The notes under the pieces were generated by a model. That model was given only the letters and a program-made list of their open reading frames with translations. It had not been told where the DNA came from and did not search any database. DNA of 64,000 nucleotides from the NCBI RefSeq assembly GCF_028748145.1, contig NZ_CP118181.1:124001-188000 (forward strand). The letters run 5' to 3'. This DNA is from Entomospira culicis (lineage in GTDB: Bacteria; Spirochaetota; Spirochaetia; WRBN01). Position 1 is the stretch's first letter, and every line of letters starts with the position of its first letter. Below, piece after piece: positions 27,556 through 36,346 of this stretch. Made by a program: the position numbers and the translations under genes.

Positions 27556-28869
27556 ATGCGGTCTATTGTCGAATTTTTAAAGCGATTTGACTATCTGCTC
27601 TTCATACCGATTATCGTTTTGTTGACATTTAGTATTTTTTATGTATACTCGGCTGGGGTCAACGCGCAAGGCGTATTGATTAATAATGAGTGGAAGAAGC
27701 AATTACTCTTTGCGACGGTGGGATTGGCGATCTTTTTCGCATTAACGGCGACAGATTATCAGCGATTTCGTGATGTTGCGCCATTGATTTATGCGATTAA
27801 TATTCTCTTGTTGATTGCGGTGTTGATTTTTGGCGTGAAAATTTCAGGCGCTCGACGTTGGTTAGGAATTGGGCCTTTGGGTGGTCAGCCTGCAGAATTT
27901 GCCAAGATCGGCTTTATCTTGATGGTGGCACGCTATTTAAGTGCGTATGGACGTAATCCGCGTCATGCGACAACGCTTTTGATCTCGGGGTTGATTTTGC
28001 TTATCCCCATGGCGCTCACGTTAAGACAACCAGATTTTGGTACGGCGATGGTCTTTGTGGGCATTTTGGGGATGATGTTCTTTATCGCCGGTGGTAGCGC
28101 GATGCTCTTGACCTTCTTTGTGGTTGCGTTGATTTGGTTTTTAATTATGATTTTTGTGCCTCTTTATTATGACTTAATCCGTGAGCAGGATACGTGGCTT
28201 ACCACAATTTTTACCTCTAAAGAGTGGCTGGCGAGGGTTCTTTTACTCTCGGGAGGGTTGCTTGGCTTGAGCGTGATTGGTTGGCTGACATATCGTAAAG
28301 ATGCTTACGTGCTCTCTAGTTATGTGTTATCTACCTTTGGGTTTGGCGTAGGACTTACCTGGTTGGCGCACAACTACTTTCGTCCTTATCAATGGGATCG
28401 TTTGCGGGTTTTCATCAATCCTGATATCGATCCGTTGGGGGCGGGTTGGCATATTTTACAGTCTTTAACTGCTATCGGATCGGGTGGAATGTATGGACGA
28501 GGTTACCTAGGTGGTACGCACTCGCACAATCAATTTCTCCCTGAGCAGAGCACCGACTTTATCTTTTCGATTATTATGGAGGAACGGGGCTTTATCGGTG
28601 CGATCATTTTGTTGAGCGCCTATAGCATTTTGCTCCTAAGATTATTATTTTTAACACTCAAGGCGCAAGATCGTTTTAGTATGTTAGTGAGCGGTGGCAT
28701 CTTTTCTCTCTTATTGATTCATGTTTGGGTTAATGTGGGGATGGTGATTGGGTTAATGCCGATTAAGGGCGTACCACTCTTCTTGCTCTCGTATGGTGGT
28801 TCTTCGGTTTTAACGATGATGATATTACTGGGTATGGTCAGTAGCATTAGTCTACGCCAGTACCGTTAG
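27556..28869 (+). CDS. rodA: SEDS glycosyltransferase RodA
   Basis: 437 residues with about ten or more transmembrane helices. SEDS-family peptidoglycan polymerase that works with PBP2. Typical segments include GARRWLGIGPLGGQPAEFAK, RQPDFGTAMV, the GAGWHILQSLTAIGSGG loop with GTHSHNQFLPEQSTDFIFS, and the final PLFLLSYGGSSVL. It starts directly after the mrdA stop. It is longer than most RodA proteins owing to an extra stretch around residues 205-255. Confidence 0.96.
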   Translation: MRSIVEFLKRFDYLLFIPIIVLLTFSIFYVYSAGVNAQGVLINNEWKKQLLFATVGLAIFFALTATDYQRFRDVAPLIYAINILLLIAVLIFGVKISGARRWLGIGPLGGQPAEFAKIGFILMVARYLSAYGRNPRHATTLLISGLILLIPMALTLRQPDFGTAMVFVGILGMMFFIAGGSAMLLTFFVVALIWFLIMIFVPLYYDLIREQDTWLTTIFTSKEWLARVLLLSGGLLGLSVIGWLTYRKDAYVLSSYVLSTFGFGVGLTWLAHNYFRPYQWDRLRVFINPDIDPLGAGWHILQSLTAIGSGGMYGRGYLGGTHSHNQFLPEQSTDFIFSIIMEERGFIGAIILLSAYSILLLRLLFLTLKAQDRFSMLVSGGIFSLLLIHVWVNVGMVIGLMPIKGVPLFLLSYGGSSVLTMMILLGMVSSISLRQYR

Positions 28870-28879
28870 GAGAGTAGCG

Positions 28880-29515
28880 ATGATAGTAGCAATTGATGGG
28901 CCTGCTGGTGGCGGTAAGAGTGCGTTGGCGAAGTTAATAGCCGAGCGGATGGACTTTTTTCTATTGAACTCGGGATACTTTTATCGTGCGGTAACACTCT
29001 ATGGTTTGCGCGCGCAGAGCATGGATGAAGGGGCGTGGATTACTATTGCACAGTCGATTGATTTTAGCATCGCCGATGGTGCGCTTCTGGTAAATGGGGT
29101 TGCCTTATCCGGCGATCTCCACAGTGATGTCATTGATGCGTGGGTACCAAAAGTCTCTTCTGTAGTGGCGGTGCGTACGATCTTAAACGAAAAAATGCGT
29201 TCTCTGGTCGCCAACAGAGACGTGGTTTGCGAGGGTAGGGATATGACGAGCGTTGTCTTTCCCGATGCGCAATTGAAAATTTATCTTGATGCTTCGGTAG
29301 AAATTCGTGCAAAAAGACGATTTCAGCAAGAATATAGCACTTTGAGTCTTGACGAAATTCAAAAAAGCATTCAAAATAGAGATGAGATCGATAGAACAAA
29401 GTCGGTGGGTGCATTGCAGATTGTACCAGAGGCTTGGTATATCGACTCGTCGGACAAATCATTAGAGGATGTCTATGCGATGATTCAAACCAAAATCGCA
29501 GACATCAGAGTATAG
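28880..29515 (+). CDS. cmk: cytidylate kinase
   Basis: 211 residues. It phosphorylates CMP/dCMP with ATP. The Walker A motif is DGPAGGGKSAL (about 5-15), the CMP-binding region is LLNSGYFYRAV, the conserved EGRDM precedes the Asp strand, and the LID contains AKRRFQQEY. Slightly shorter than E. coli Cmk. GTTAGGAGAG lies 6-9 nt before the ATG. It stands immediately upstream of rpsA, the same cmk-rpsA order as in many bacteria. Confidence 0.95.
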   Translation: MIVAIDGPAGGGKSALAKLIAERMDFFLLNSGYFYRAVTLYGLRAQSMDEGAWITIAQSIDFSIADGALLVNGVALSGDLHSDVIDAWVPKVSSVVAVRTILNEKMRSLVANRDVVCEGRDMTSVVFPDAQLKIYLDASVEIRAKRRFQQEYSTLSLDEIQKSIQNRDEIDRTKSVGALQIVPEAWYIDSSDKSLEDVYAMIQTKIADIRV

Positions 29516-29529
29516 GAGCGGTTTAGCAG

Positions 29530-31212
29530 ATGAGCGAAAGAGAAACATCTAACCAGATGGCCCAGTGGCACCAAGCCATAACAGACACAGAGCATCCCAA
29601 AAAAGGTGATGTGATTGAAGGTATTGTAGTGAAAGTGGATGAGGAGGTTGTCTATTTGGACTTCGGTTTAAAAAGCGAAGTTAGAGTTTCTCTTGACGAA
29701 TTCACAACGCCTCCTAAGTTAGGCGATAAAGAGCGCGTTGTCGTGCTTGATGCCGATAAAATGCGCGTATCCAAGCGCGAGGCCGAGAAAGAGAACGTCA
29801 AGAAGATGCTTGAAGAGGCCTTTGCCCAGAAGCGTCCTATCGACGGTCTTATTAAGAAAGCAACCACCGGTGGATTTAGCGTTGAGTTAGGTGGCGGTAT
29901 TACGGCCTTTCTTCCGATCTCTAAGGTTGATACGCATCGTGTAGAGGATAGCGCTAAGTATGTTGGCATGCGCACGCAATTTCTTATCGATCGGCTTCAG
30001 CATCCAGAACATGGCGATCGCCTTAATGTGGTGGTTACCCGTAAAGAGCTTTTGCAGGCAGAGAATGAGGCTAAGCGTGAAGAGTTCTTTAAGAGTACCC
30101 AAATCGGCGACAATGTGACCGGTGTGGTTAAGAGCTTTACCAGTTTTGGTGCTTTTATCGACCTAGGTGGCTTTGATGGTCTTCTCCATCTTAATGATAT
30201 GAGTTGGGGACATGCAGCGCGTCCAAGAGATTACGTGCAAAAAGATCAAACCATTGAGCTTAAAGTTGCGCGCCTTGATCCTGAAAACAAGCGTATCAAC
30301 CTTAGCCTCAAACACTTTAGCAACGATCCTTGGCTTGGCTTTGAGGAGCGCTATGGTGTGGACGATATCGTGGAGGGTAAGGTTACCAAACTTACTGATT
30401 TTGGTGCTTTTGTAGAGCTTGAGGAGGGCATTGAGGGCTTGGTGCATATCTCCGACTTAAGCTGGAGCAAGCGCATTAAGCACCCTAAAGAAGTGCTTTC
30501 GGTTGGCGATGTGGTGAAGGTTGCTATCCTTGGTTACGATACCGAAGCCGAGAAGATCTCCCTTGGATTAAAACATACGATGGAGAATCCTTGGATTAAA
30601 TTTGTCGAGACGAACCCCGTTGGCACCAAGTTTATTCGCGCCATCAAAAAAGTTACCTTCAGCGGTGCAGTTATCGAGCTAGAAGAGGGCGTAGAAGGCT
30701 TCTTACATATTGATGACATCTCTTGGCAAAAGCGTCCACGCAGTGCCCAAGCGTTGCTTAAAGAAGGGCAAGAAGTGGAAGTTCTTATCCTTGAGATTGA
30801 CTCCGAGCATATGCGCATCGCCCTTGGTATGAAGCAACTACAAGTTGATCCATGGGAGAGTCTCTATGAGCACTATAAGCGCGGTGAGCCTGTCGAGGGT
30901 GAGGTTATCAGCAAGACAGACTTTGGTCTCTTTGTGCGTGTTCCCGGTGAGATTGATGGCTTAATTCATAAGAGTCAGTTGAGCGAGGATCGTAATGCCA
31001 ATGCTGAAGAGTTGATGGAGCGTATTGAGATTGGGCAGAAGCTCAAGGCGTTGATTATCGAATTTGCTCCGGAAAATCGCCGTCTTGCCCTCTCGATCCG
31101 TGAGTTGAGCCGTGCGCAGAATCGTCAGGAGATGAATAAGTACATCGCCGAAGGCAATGACACAGACGACAGTAGCGGTGCAACCTTTGCAGATTTTTTT
31201 GACAAAGAATAG
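29530..31212 (+). CDS. rpsA: 30S ribosomal protein S1
   Basis: 560 residues, close to the E. coli length. About six S1 OB-fold repeats can be followed by the recurring 'G.V....FGAF(I/V)(D/E)L..G..GL(L/V)H..D(M/L)SW' pattern (for example near residues 200, 285 and 375); the first two are the diverged ribosome-binding repeats. It binds mRNA leaders during initiation. This bears on the leaderless-looking genes in this window, which would not need S1 or Shine-Dalgarno contacts. AGGAG occurs 15 nt upstream of the ATG. Confidence 0.95.
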   Translation: MSERETSNQMAQWHQAITDTEHPKKGDVIEGIVVKVDEEVVYLDFGLKSEVRVSLDEFTTPPKLGDKERVVVLDADKMRVSKREAEKENVKKMLEEAFAQKRPIDGLIKKATTGGFSVELGGGITAFLPISKVDTHRVEDSAKYVGMRTQFLIDRLQHPEHGDRLNVVVTRKELLQAENEAKREEFFKSTQIGDNVTGVVKSFTSFGAFIDLGGFDGLLHLNDMSWGHAARPRDYVQKDQTIELKVARLDPENKRINLSLKHFSNDPWLGFEERYGVDDIVEGKVTKLTDFGAFVELEEGIEGLVHISDLSWSKRIKHPKEVLSVGDVVKVAILGYDTEAEKISLGLKHTMENPWIKFVETNPVGTKFIRAIKKVTFSGAVIELEEGVEGFLHIDDISWQKRPRSAQALLKEGQEVEVLILEIDSEHMRIALGMKQLQVDPWESLYEHYKRGEPVEGEVISKTDFGLFVRVPGEIDGLIHKSQLSEDRNANAEELMERIEIGQKLKALIIEFAPENRRLALSIRELSRAQNRQEMNKYIAEGNDTDDSSGATFADFFDKE

Positions 31213-31232
31213 GGCAGTAGGATAGAAGCAAA

Positions 31233-31886
31233 ATGGAGAAAACAAAAAGAGCTAAAGTAAAGAGTCGCTTTATTTTTGGCGTGCTTGGCTTATCCATCGT
31301 ATTAGTGGCGGGAGTAATTTTCGCCACTAATCAGTGGTTTGCGTATCGCGATGAGCAAGTGGCGCGCATTGATCGGGTGATTGCTTCGGCAAATGCCTCG
31401 CCAGAAAATATTGTTGTGCTTACCGCACAGCAACAGGCGGAGTTAGAGGCGTTGCGCACCAGTTCTGTCAAGTATGTACGTAATGCTGCCACGATGCTCC
31501 TTGCCCAGTACGCCCACTTGGAGGGCAATACCGCCGAGGCACTTGCCCTTTATCAGGTAGTGGCAAAGCAGAAACGTAATTATATGGCACCTAAGGCGCA
31601 GTTAAATGTTGCTTATATGCATCTTGCATTGGGTGAGCGCGAAGAGGCGTTGAACGCATTGAGTGAGCTCTTGCGTAGCCATGATGTGATGACTATCGAT
31701 ATGCAGTATGAAGCAGAAGTTTTGCAAGCTTATCTTTGGGAGGGCGATGATATCGAACATGCTATCTCTTTGTATCGTAATATTTTGTCGATGCTGGATA
31801 GGGAAAATGTTTGGTATATGATTGCGCAAGCAAGATTGATGCACTTTGATGCGTTACCAGAAGTTGAATCAAGTGAGCTTCTGTAG
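31233..31886 (+). CDS. membrane-anchored TPR protein (YfgM-like layout)
   Basis: 217 residues. A transmembrane helix at about 14-33 and then periplasmic helical repeats resembling TPRs (YAHLEGNTAEALALYQVV, APKAQLNVAYMHLALGEREE). The layout resembles YfgM-type chaperone-associated proteins, but homology is not shown. It follows rpsA by 20 nt and is probably part of the same transcript. Confidence 0.72.
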   Translation: MEKTKRAKVKSRFIFGVLGLSIVLVAGVIFATNQWFAYRDEQVARIDRVIASANASPENIVVLTAQQQAELEALRTSSVKYVRNAATMLLAQYAHLEGNTAEALALYQVVAKQKRNYMAPKAQLNVAYMHLALGEREEALNALSELLRSHDVMTIDMQYEAEVLQAYLWEGDDIEHAISLYRNILSMLDRENVWYMIAQARLMHFDALPEVESSELL

Positions 31887-31892
31887 CTACGC

Positions 31893-32480
31893 ATGATAAA
31901 AAAGATTACTTTTGCATTTTTTTTATTAGGAGTGAGTGGGTGTGGGTTGCCGACGCAGATTTTGGTAGCTCCGCCCGCTGTTCTCTCCCGTAATGGGGCG
32001 TTGGTAACCTTTGAGCTAGAAAAGAGCAATGGATTTGTGCTATATTATAAGGTCTACTCTCCGGATGTAGACTTTGATCAAAATCTCTCCGAGTCAGGGT
32101 ACTCTCGAGAGGAGGATATCTTTCGGCACTTTGGCTATCATAAGAGCTTTCCAAGTGTTGCAAATTCGGTGGTAAAGCCACGCTTTATTTGGCAACCAAT
32201 GGCTGGTCAAGCCCCTCCATATATTGTTGAACTCAATACGACAACGGGTCAAATTTTTGTTAAGAATGGTGGTGGACAAATTCTCTTTCAAGATGAGCTT
32301 ATCCGCGTAAACCTATTGCCTTTCAGCGCAATGGAGCGTGCACACAATGATGTTGGCTCTCAAAGCAATACCGGGCAGTTGGTATGGGCTGGTCTTAACA
32401 CGGAGTTAGATATTCAAACAATGACGCTTCAACTATCTAAGCCGGTCTTTTTACACTATAGTGTGATCAATTTGGATTAA
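31893..32480 (+). CDS. lipoprotein of unknown function
   Basis: 195 residues. The N-terminus MIKKITFAFFLLGVSGC has a classic lipobox with Cys17 as the lipidation site. The rest is beta-rich and unrecognised. No Shine-Dalgarno is seen, but it starts 6 nt after the TPR gene stop, so translation may be coupled. Its stop overlaps by 4 nt the stop of the convergent DUF192 gene. Confidence 0.75.
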   Translation: MIKKITFAFFLLGVSGCGLPTQILVAPPAVLSRNGALVTFELEKSNGFVLYYKVYSPDVDFDQNLSESGYSREEDIFRHFGYHKSFPSVANSVVKPRFIWQPMAGQAPPYIVELNTTTGQIFVKNGGGQILFQDELIRVNLLPFSAMERAHNDVGSQSNTGQLVWAGLNTELDIQTMTLQLSKPVFLHYSVINLD

Positions 32481-32914
32481 TTGGGGCTAGCTGGTGGTAG
32501 GTTATGCACCTTCATTCCTGCGGTAATATTAAGTTGTTTGAAGAGTCCCTGATTGACTTCTAATGCGTACATGACGGCATAGCGACTAGGCACCGAGCGT
32601 AGCTCATGTGGTTGCATATCATAAATTTCCATAATGATACCATCAGCGCTGATATAGGCGATAGAGAGTGGAATAAAGGTGTTTTTCATATAGAAAGAGC
32701 GGCGTTCGCTATCAGGAAAGACGAAGAGCATCCCACGCAACGGATCAAGCTGGGTACGATACATTAGCCCTTGTGCGCGGGTGGATGGATTGTCGGCCAG
32801 TTCAACAATGAAGGTCTGTCCATTGATCTGTAGAGAACGTTCGGTAAGGTTGGTGCTTGCACTTAATGGCAGAAGTGTAGTAATGAGAATAAGTAGGTAG
32901 ATAAGCCGTTTCAT
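32477..32914 (-). CDS. DUF192 family exported protein
   Basis: 145 residues with a signal peptide (about 1-20, ending LSASTN). The core shows the DUF192 pattern: 'R.QGLMYR..L....GMLF.F......SF.MKNT.IPL.I.YI...G.I.EIYDM.P' and then 'YALEVNQG' and 'AG'. Members are small periplasmic proteins of unsettled function; an archaeal relative has a beta-fold with a shallow groove. It is the last gene of a three-gene minus-strand operon and starts on the stop codon of the preceding gene (TAATG overlap). Confidence 0.85.
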   Translation of the reverse strand: MKRLIYLLILITTLLPLSASTNLTERSLQINGQTFIVELADNPSTRAQGLMYRTQLDPLRGMLFVFPDSERRSFYMKNTFIPLSIAYISADGIIMEIYDMQPHELRSVPSRYAVMYALEVNQGLFKQLNITAGMKVHNLPPASPN

Positions 32915-33459
32915 TAGAGTTGCTCCAAGAAGCGATCGCGACTTCGGTCGAGGGCGGATTTGTCGGTGTTGCTTCGATCTAAGAGTTTATTAAAGGTGGT
33001 CTTGTCGAGGTACTTGAGGGTGGCAGGTTGCTCTAAAGAGAGGCGCGTCGTCTCGTTCTCCCAGACGGAGTGTTTGGGGTTGATCGCTTGGGGATCGCCA
33101 TAACGCTCTTGTAGCGTGCGCCAGAGGGTAAAATAGTCGAGGCGCGCCTCATGGAGAACGATGCTCATGCTGTAGAGTTGATCTTCATAGAAGGTGAAGA
33201 AGCCTCGGTAGACGAAGCCAGCGCCACGCACTTCAATGGTGGTACGATCGAGGGGATCGAGCATGGAGACATCGGGGCGACCGCGATAGATAAAGTAGCT
33301 ACTCTCGGCCAGAGCATCAAGAAGGGCGTCGTAGGACATCCCTAGGGAGAGGTTGTCGAAGGCGCGGGGTGGATCGCTTGATTCATTGTCGCTTGCTTGC
33401 GCAAATAAGAACATAGGGAGTAAGAAGATAAGGAATAAATAGCGTGCTTTATGATTCAA
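32914..33459 (-). CDS. exported protein of unknown function
   Basis: 181 residues from TTG at 33459. GGAGG sits 9 nt upstream, inside the end of the preceding gene, and the N-terminus then becomes a clear signal peptide (KARYLFLIFLLPMFLFAQA). The frame is open further to 33696, but that extension is Pro/Ser/Thr-rich antisense-like noise within the DUF2259 gene. The mature part (NLSLGMSYDALLDAL, YRGFFTFYEDQLYSMS, LWRTLQERYGDP) resembles small periplasmic proteins whose 'G.s...v...l' and 'F....L' pattern handles envelope ligands, but I cannot name a family. Confidence 0.72.
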   Translation of the reverse strand: MNHKARYLFLIFLLPMFLFAQASDNESSDPPRAFDNLSLGMSYDALLDALAESSYFIYRGRPDVSMLDPLDRTTIEVRGAGFVYRGFFTFYEDQLYSMSIVLHEARLDYFTLWRTLQERYGDPQAINPKHSVWENETTRLSLEQPATLKYLDKTTFNKLLDRSNTDKSALDRSRDRFLEQL

Positions 33460-34159
33460 TTTGGATAGCCTCCACCATATAGCGAACATTGGGGGTACCT
33501 TGCGCATTGGGCATGCGCATGGCGACGATAAAGATAAGGGATTTGCCGTTGGGACTGACGATAATCCGATCGATTTCGTAGTGGGAGACGTGGCGTTGGA
33601 TATCGGGGTGTCCGACGGTGTAGGAGTGTTTGGTGTTGTTGGCATGGGTGATGGTGAAGGTGATGGCGAAGGTGGATTTTTGTGGGTTGGCGACATTTTG
33701 GTTGAGGGTTACGTTAAAGGTGCGATTGGCTTCAAAGTCGCGAAATTGGAGGGATTCGGAGCTTTTTGATTGGGCGGTACGGGCGCTTTCGCGCATCACC
33801 GAGCTGGCATAGATGATACGTCCTTTGAGGGCGTAGTTGATCTTATATTTTTTACGGATAGTGGCGAGTTGCTCGATGAGTTCGAGGAAGGCGCCGTCCA
33901 TAATATCGCCTGATTGAGGATTGCTCGCGAGGGTGCGCTGATGAAAGCCATCTTTGGTGTAGTCGTTTTTTTCGATATCGACAAAGATAGCTTGCGCGTA
34001 AACTTGACGTTTACTCTCGTCGTAGCCATATTGACCGAAGAGGAAGAAGCGCGCGTCGTCGCTAAAGCCCATGTTGACAAAGGTGGCGACATCGCCAGCC
34101 CAAGAGGTAAAGGCGGTTAGGCAGAGGAGAAGTAAGATATAGGAAAATTGCTTTATCAT
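33449..34159 (-). CDS. DUF2259-type secreted protein
   Basis: 236 residues with a signal peptide (MIKQFSYILLLLCLTAFTSWA). The sequence after it (FVNMGFSDDARFFLFGQYGYDE...QAIFVDIEKN) matches my memory of the DUF2259 'predicted secreted protein' family, in which a beta-propeller-like strand set senses or binds envelope material. The function is unknown. The ATG at 34159 has AAGGATG about 10 nt upstream. It is the first gene of the minus-strand trio and overlaps the next gene by 11 nt. Confidence 0.7.
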   Translation of the reverse strand: MIKQFSYILLLLCLTAFTSWAGDVATFVNMGFSDDARFFLFGQYGYDESKRQVYAQAIFVDIEKNDYTKDGFHQRTLASNPQSGDIMDGAFLELIEQLATIRKKYKINYALKGRIIYASSVMRESARTAQSKSSESLQFRDFEANRTFNVTLNQNVANPQKSTFAITFTITHANNTKHSYTVGHPDIQRHVSHYEIDRIIVSPNGKSLIFIVAMRMPNAQGTPNVRYMVEAIQIES

Positions 34160-34290
34160 GCTAATATTTCATCCTTATAGGGTCTCGCTACTGGTAGATA
34201 TCGACATTTTTTGGCTAATCCTAAAGAGTTTACGCGTGGATAGTTGTAAGGGATGGCTATTTTATGATAGATTGGGAAGGGGGTGATCGG

Positions 34291-35286
34291 GTGAGTGATA
34301 AAGAGGTGTATGCGCTGTTGGGGTTGGAGAATGGGCTTAAGCTGGAGTATCTGCAGAAGTTGAAGGCCAAGGCGATGAAGCGCGCCGGCGGGTTGGAGGT
34401 GCATCGATTTTATGGGCACGAGCTGGAAGAGACGCGGATTTTGGGGTTGTTGCAGAGCCCATCGCTCTTTGGGGATCTGCCATGGATCGAGGTGATGATG
34501 GCAGAAGCGATTAAGAAGGGGGAGCTTAAGGGGCTTATCAACTTTATAAAGAAGGGCGTGGGCAGTGGCTACCTAATTTTTATCAGTGATGAGGAGCGTT
34601 TAGATAAGAGCTTGGAGGCGGTGGTACCTTCGGCGCAGAAGAAGGTTTTTAAGGCGCTTAGCGAGGAGGAGTTGGAAGCGTTTGTGCATAGTTATCTGGC
34701 GCAACGATCGGGCAAGATTGAGGAAGAGGCGTTGCATCTTCTGCTTTCACGTTTGCTGAGTGATAGTCAGGCGATTAAGCGAACCTTGGATTTTTTGTTG
34801 CAAGGGCAGAGTGATCTTCCAGAGCCAATGATTACCCTAAATGCGGTGCGCGATTTCGTGGAGCAGACCAAAGAGATCACGGTGCATGATCTCTTTTTTT
34901 CGTTGGCAAAGCGTAATTTACCCGAGGCCTTAGATCAAGTAGAGCAGTTGATGCACAGTAAAGATGGCTTGAGCGTGATGACGTTGATTGTTTTGAATCG
35001 AAGCTTTAAGGGGGTAATCGACTATAACGCGCTGGTGGCAAATGGCTATAGTGGACAGCAGGCGCTTAAGGAGTTGAAGATCTTTTATCAGCGGGCGCAG
35101 TCGACCCAACTTGCTCATAAGTTTTACACGGATGAAGAGTTGGATGCGATTATGGTCTTTGCCTCGCAGTACGATTTGGCCGCGCGCGATAGCAATAAAG
35201 AGATCATCCGCCAAGTGATTGTCAGCTACGTGGTGAGCTGTTGCACCGCACCCTTTAGCCTGTATGACACGCTATCCCCTAGCTGA
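34291..35286 (+). CDS. holA: DNA polymerase III delta subunit (clamp loader)
   Basis: 331 residues from GTG 34291. The bases before it (34277-34288) nearly reproduce the full anti-16S sequence AAGGAGGTGATC, with one G for A, so this start is better than ATG 34264. The fold pattern is delta-like: a short N-terminal strand (YALLGLENGLK), a central pseudo-ATPase region (LPWIEVMMAEA, GYLIFISDEERLDKS) and a helical C-terminal collar (VHDLFFSLAKRNLPEALDQ, the typical delta hinge). The delta wrench opens the beta clamp. Divergent sequence; the call rests on layout and these segments. Confidence 0.72.
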   Translation: MSDKEVYALLGLENGLKLEYLQKLKAKAMKRAGGLEVHRFYGHELEETRILGLLQSPSLFGDLPWIEVMMAEAIKKGELKGLINFIKKGVGSGYLIFISDEERLDKSLEAVVPSAQKKVFKALSEEELEAFVHSYLAQRSGKIEEEALHLLLSRLLSDSQAIKRTLDFLLQGQSDLPEPMITLNAVRDFVEQTKEITVHDLFFSLAKRNLPEALDQVEQLMHSKDGLSVMTLIVLNRSFKGVIDYNALVANGYSGQQALKELKIFYQRAQSTQLAHKFYTDEELDAIMVFASQYDLAARDSNKEIIRQVIVSYVVSCCTAPFSLYDTLSPS

Positions 35287-35336
35287 TTGACATGAGCTTT
35301 ATTTTTATTTTTTCCTTTAAAAACTAAATGAGAACG

Positions 35337-35365
35337 TTGACATTATGTTCTATAATGAATATACT
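35337..35365 (+). promoter_or_regulatory. promoter of lipoprotein gene 35399
   Basis: TTGACA (35337-35342), a 17-bp spacer, and TATACT (35360-35365). AAAGGAGT (35383-35390) is the Shine-Dalgarno. Confidence 0.8.
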
Positions 35366-35398
35366 ATTTCTACTTTTTAGTAAAAGGAGTTTTAATTG

Positions 35399-36019
35399 AT
35401 GAAAATGAAAAAAGCTGTATTATGGCTATTTCCTCTATTGATGTTGGCCTGTTCCCCCAAAATTGACCGAACCAATGTGGTTGGACTAGGATCAGGGTTG
35501 CCTAACTACCTAAATGCGGGAAAGGTCTTTTTCTTGGTAGATTCGGACGAGGATCCCTTGGGGCATCGTCCTTATAATATGTCTAGCTCGCTAACCGCAT
35601 CGCAATATCGAGAAGATTTTGGAAGGGCTAGTATTGTGGGTAATATTCATGACACTGGTTCATACATCTGGCCTACGGATATTCGTGATGCATTAATTTT
35701 AGTTTATGATCGCGGGTATGGGCAGAGTGACCAAATTGAACTCGATTATGTTACAGGTGAGGCTTGGACTATCGATAAAGATGGGGAAAAGAGTACGGTA
35801 AGCCAAGGTTTTGTGAAAAGAGAAGCGGCTGGGAAAAGATTTAATGAATGGAGTGTTAATGATCCTGAGATTATAAAACTTAATGAAAAATTAGTGGCTA
35901 AAGGCAGACCAGCACTTAAAGCTGGTGATAGAATATCGGTTAAATTTGTCTTTATGCTTGATCATATTGTTACTACGCATATTTTACACTTTACAACACA
36001 GACGTATGCGTTAAAATAG
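35399..36019 (+). CDS. lipoprotein of unknown function
   Basis: 206 residues. The lipobox is in MKMKKAVLWLFPLLMLAC, with Cys18 as the lipidation site. I chose ATG 35399, 8 nt after AAAGGAGT; the TTG just before it is poorly spaced. The mature part is unrecognised: it has aromatic and Asp-rich strands (NAGKVFFLVDSDEDP, YIWPTDIRDALILVYDRGYG) and a C-terminal beta hairpin (KFVFMLDHIVTTHILHF). The codon mix is more A/T-rich than the neighbours. It has its own promoter and two downstream hairpins, so it is a monocistronic unit, possibly acquired. Confidence 0.72.
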   Translation: MKMKKAVLWLFPLLMLACSPKIDRTNVVGLGSGLPNYLNAGKVFFLVDSDEDPLGHRPYNMSSSLTASQYREDFGRASIVGNIHDTGSYIWPTDIRDALILVYDRGYGQSDQIELDYVTGEAWTIDKDGEKSTVSQGFVKREAAGKRFNEWSVNDPEIIKLNEKLVAKGRPALKAGDRISVKFVFMLDHIVTTHILHFTTQTYALK

Positions 36020-36042
36020 TCTTGGTTTTGTTTCTGTTGCGT

Positions 36043-36103
36043 AAAAAACCTCCTGAAATGGGGGTTTTGTCTATTTTTAAGCTCTATATGTGTGTTATAG
36101 AGC
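36043..36103 (+). terminator. double hairpin terminator after lipoprotein 35399
   Basis: First hairpin: AAAACCTCC (36045-36053), loop TGAAAT, GGGGGTTTT (36060-36068), 9 bp with one U-G pair, followed by a T-rich stretch. Second hairpin: GCTCTATA (36081-36088), 7-nt loop, TATAGAGC (36096-36103), followed by AATTTTTATT. The pair looks like a tandem terminator. Confidence 0.75.
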
Positions 36104-36270
36104 AATTTTTATTGGCATATATTTGGGTGGATAATGGATTTTCGCATCAATTTGTATATATAAATGACGATAAGATTGGTCAGGTGGGGCTTGTTTGGTT
36201 GCATACGATGGATAACGACTTTTTGTATGAGCTTGATCTCTTTTACGATTTATCTTATACTAATTTCTAA
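36088..36270 (+). other. weak 60-codon ORF in the 36020-36346 interval
   Basis: The interval 36020-36346 holds the terminator pair and a promoter for the next gene. The only coding hint is this ORF, which starts inside the second terminator hairpin and reads plausible protein (FSHQFVYINDDKIGQVGLVW...). It has no Shine-Dalgarno, and the promoter at 36233-36261 lies inside its 3' end. It may be a decayed gene remnant or chance. Confidence 0.2.
36233..36261 (+). promoter_or_regulatory. promoter of outer-membrane protein gene 36347
   Basis: TTGATC (36233-36238), a 17-bp spacer, and TATACT (36256-36261). Transcription would start about 80 nt before the GTG start. Confidence 0.65.
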
Positions 36271-36346
36271 GTGATGAAGGTTTATTAGTGATGGAGTATA
36301 AGTATCGTGTGATAACATAGCAGATGGTTGGCACAAGGAAATCATC

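Noticed and set aside
33460-33696. N-terminal extension of the exported protein at 32914-33459
   Set aside because: The Pro/Ser/Thr-rich stretch is a frame shadow of the DUF2259 gene. The signal peptide begins just after TTG 33459, which has GGAGG upstream.
36022-36087. First part of an 82-codon ORF from TTG 36022
   Set aside because: It runs straight through two terminator hairpins; only the part from 36088 is even weakly protein-like.
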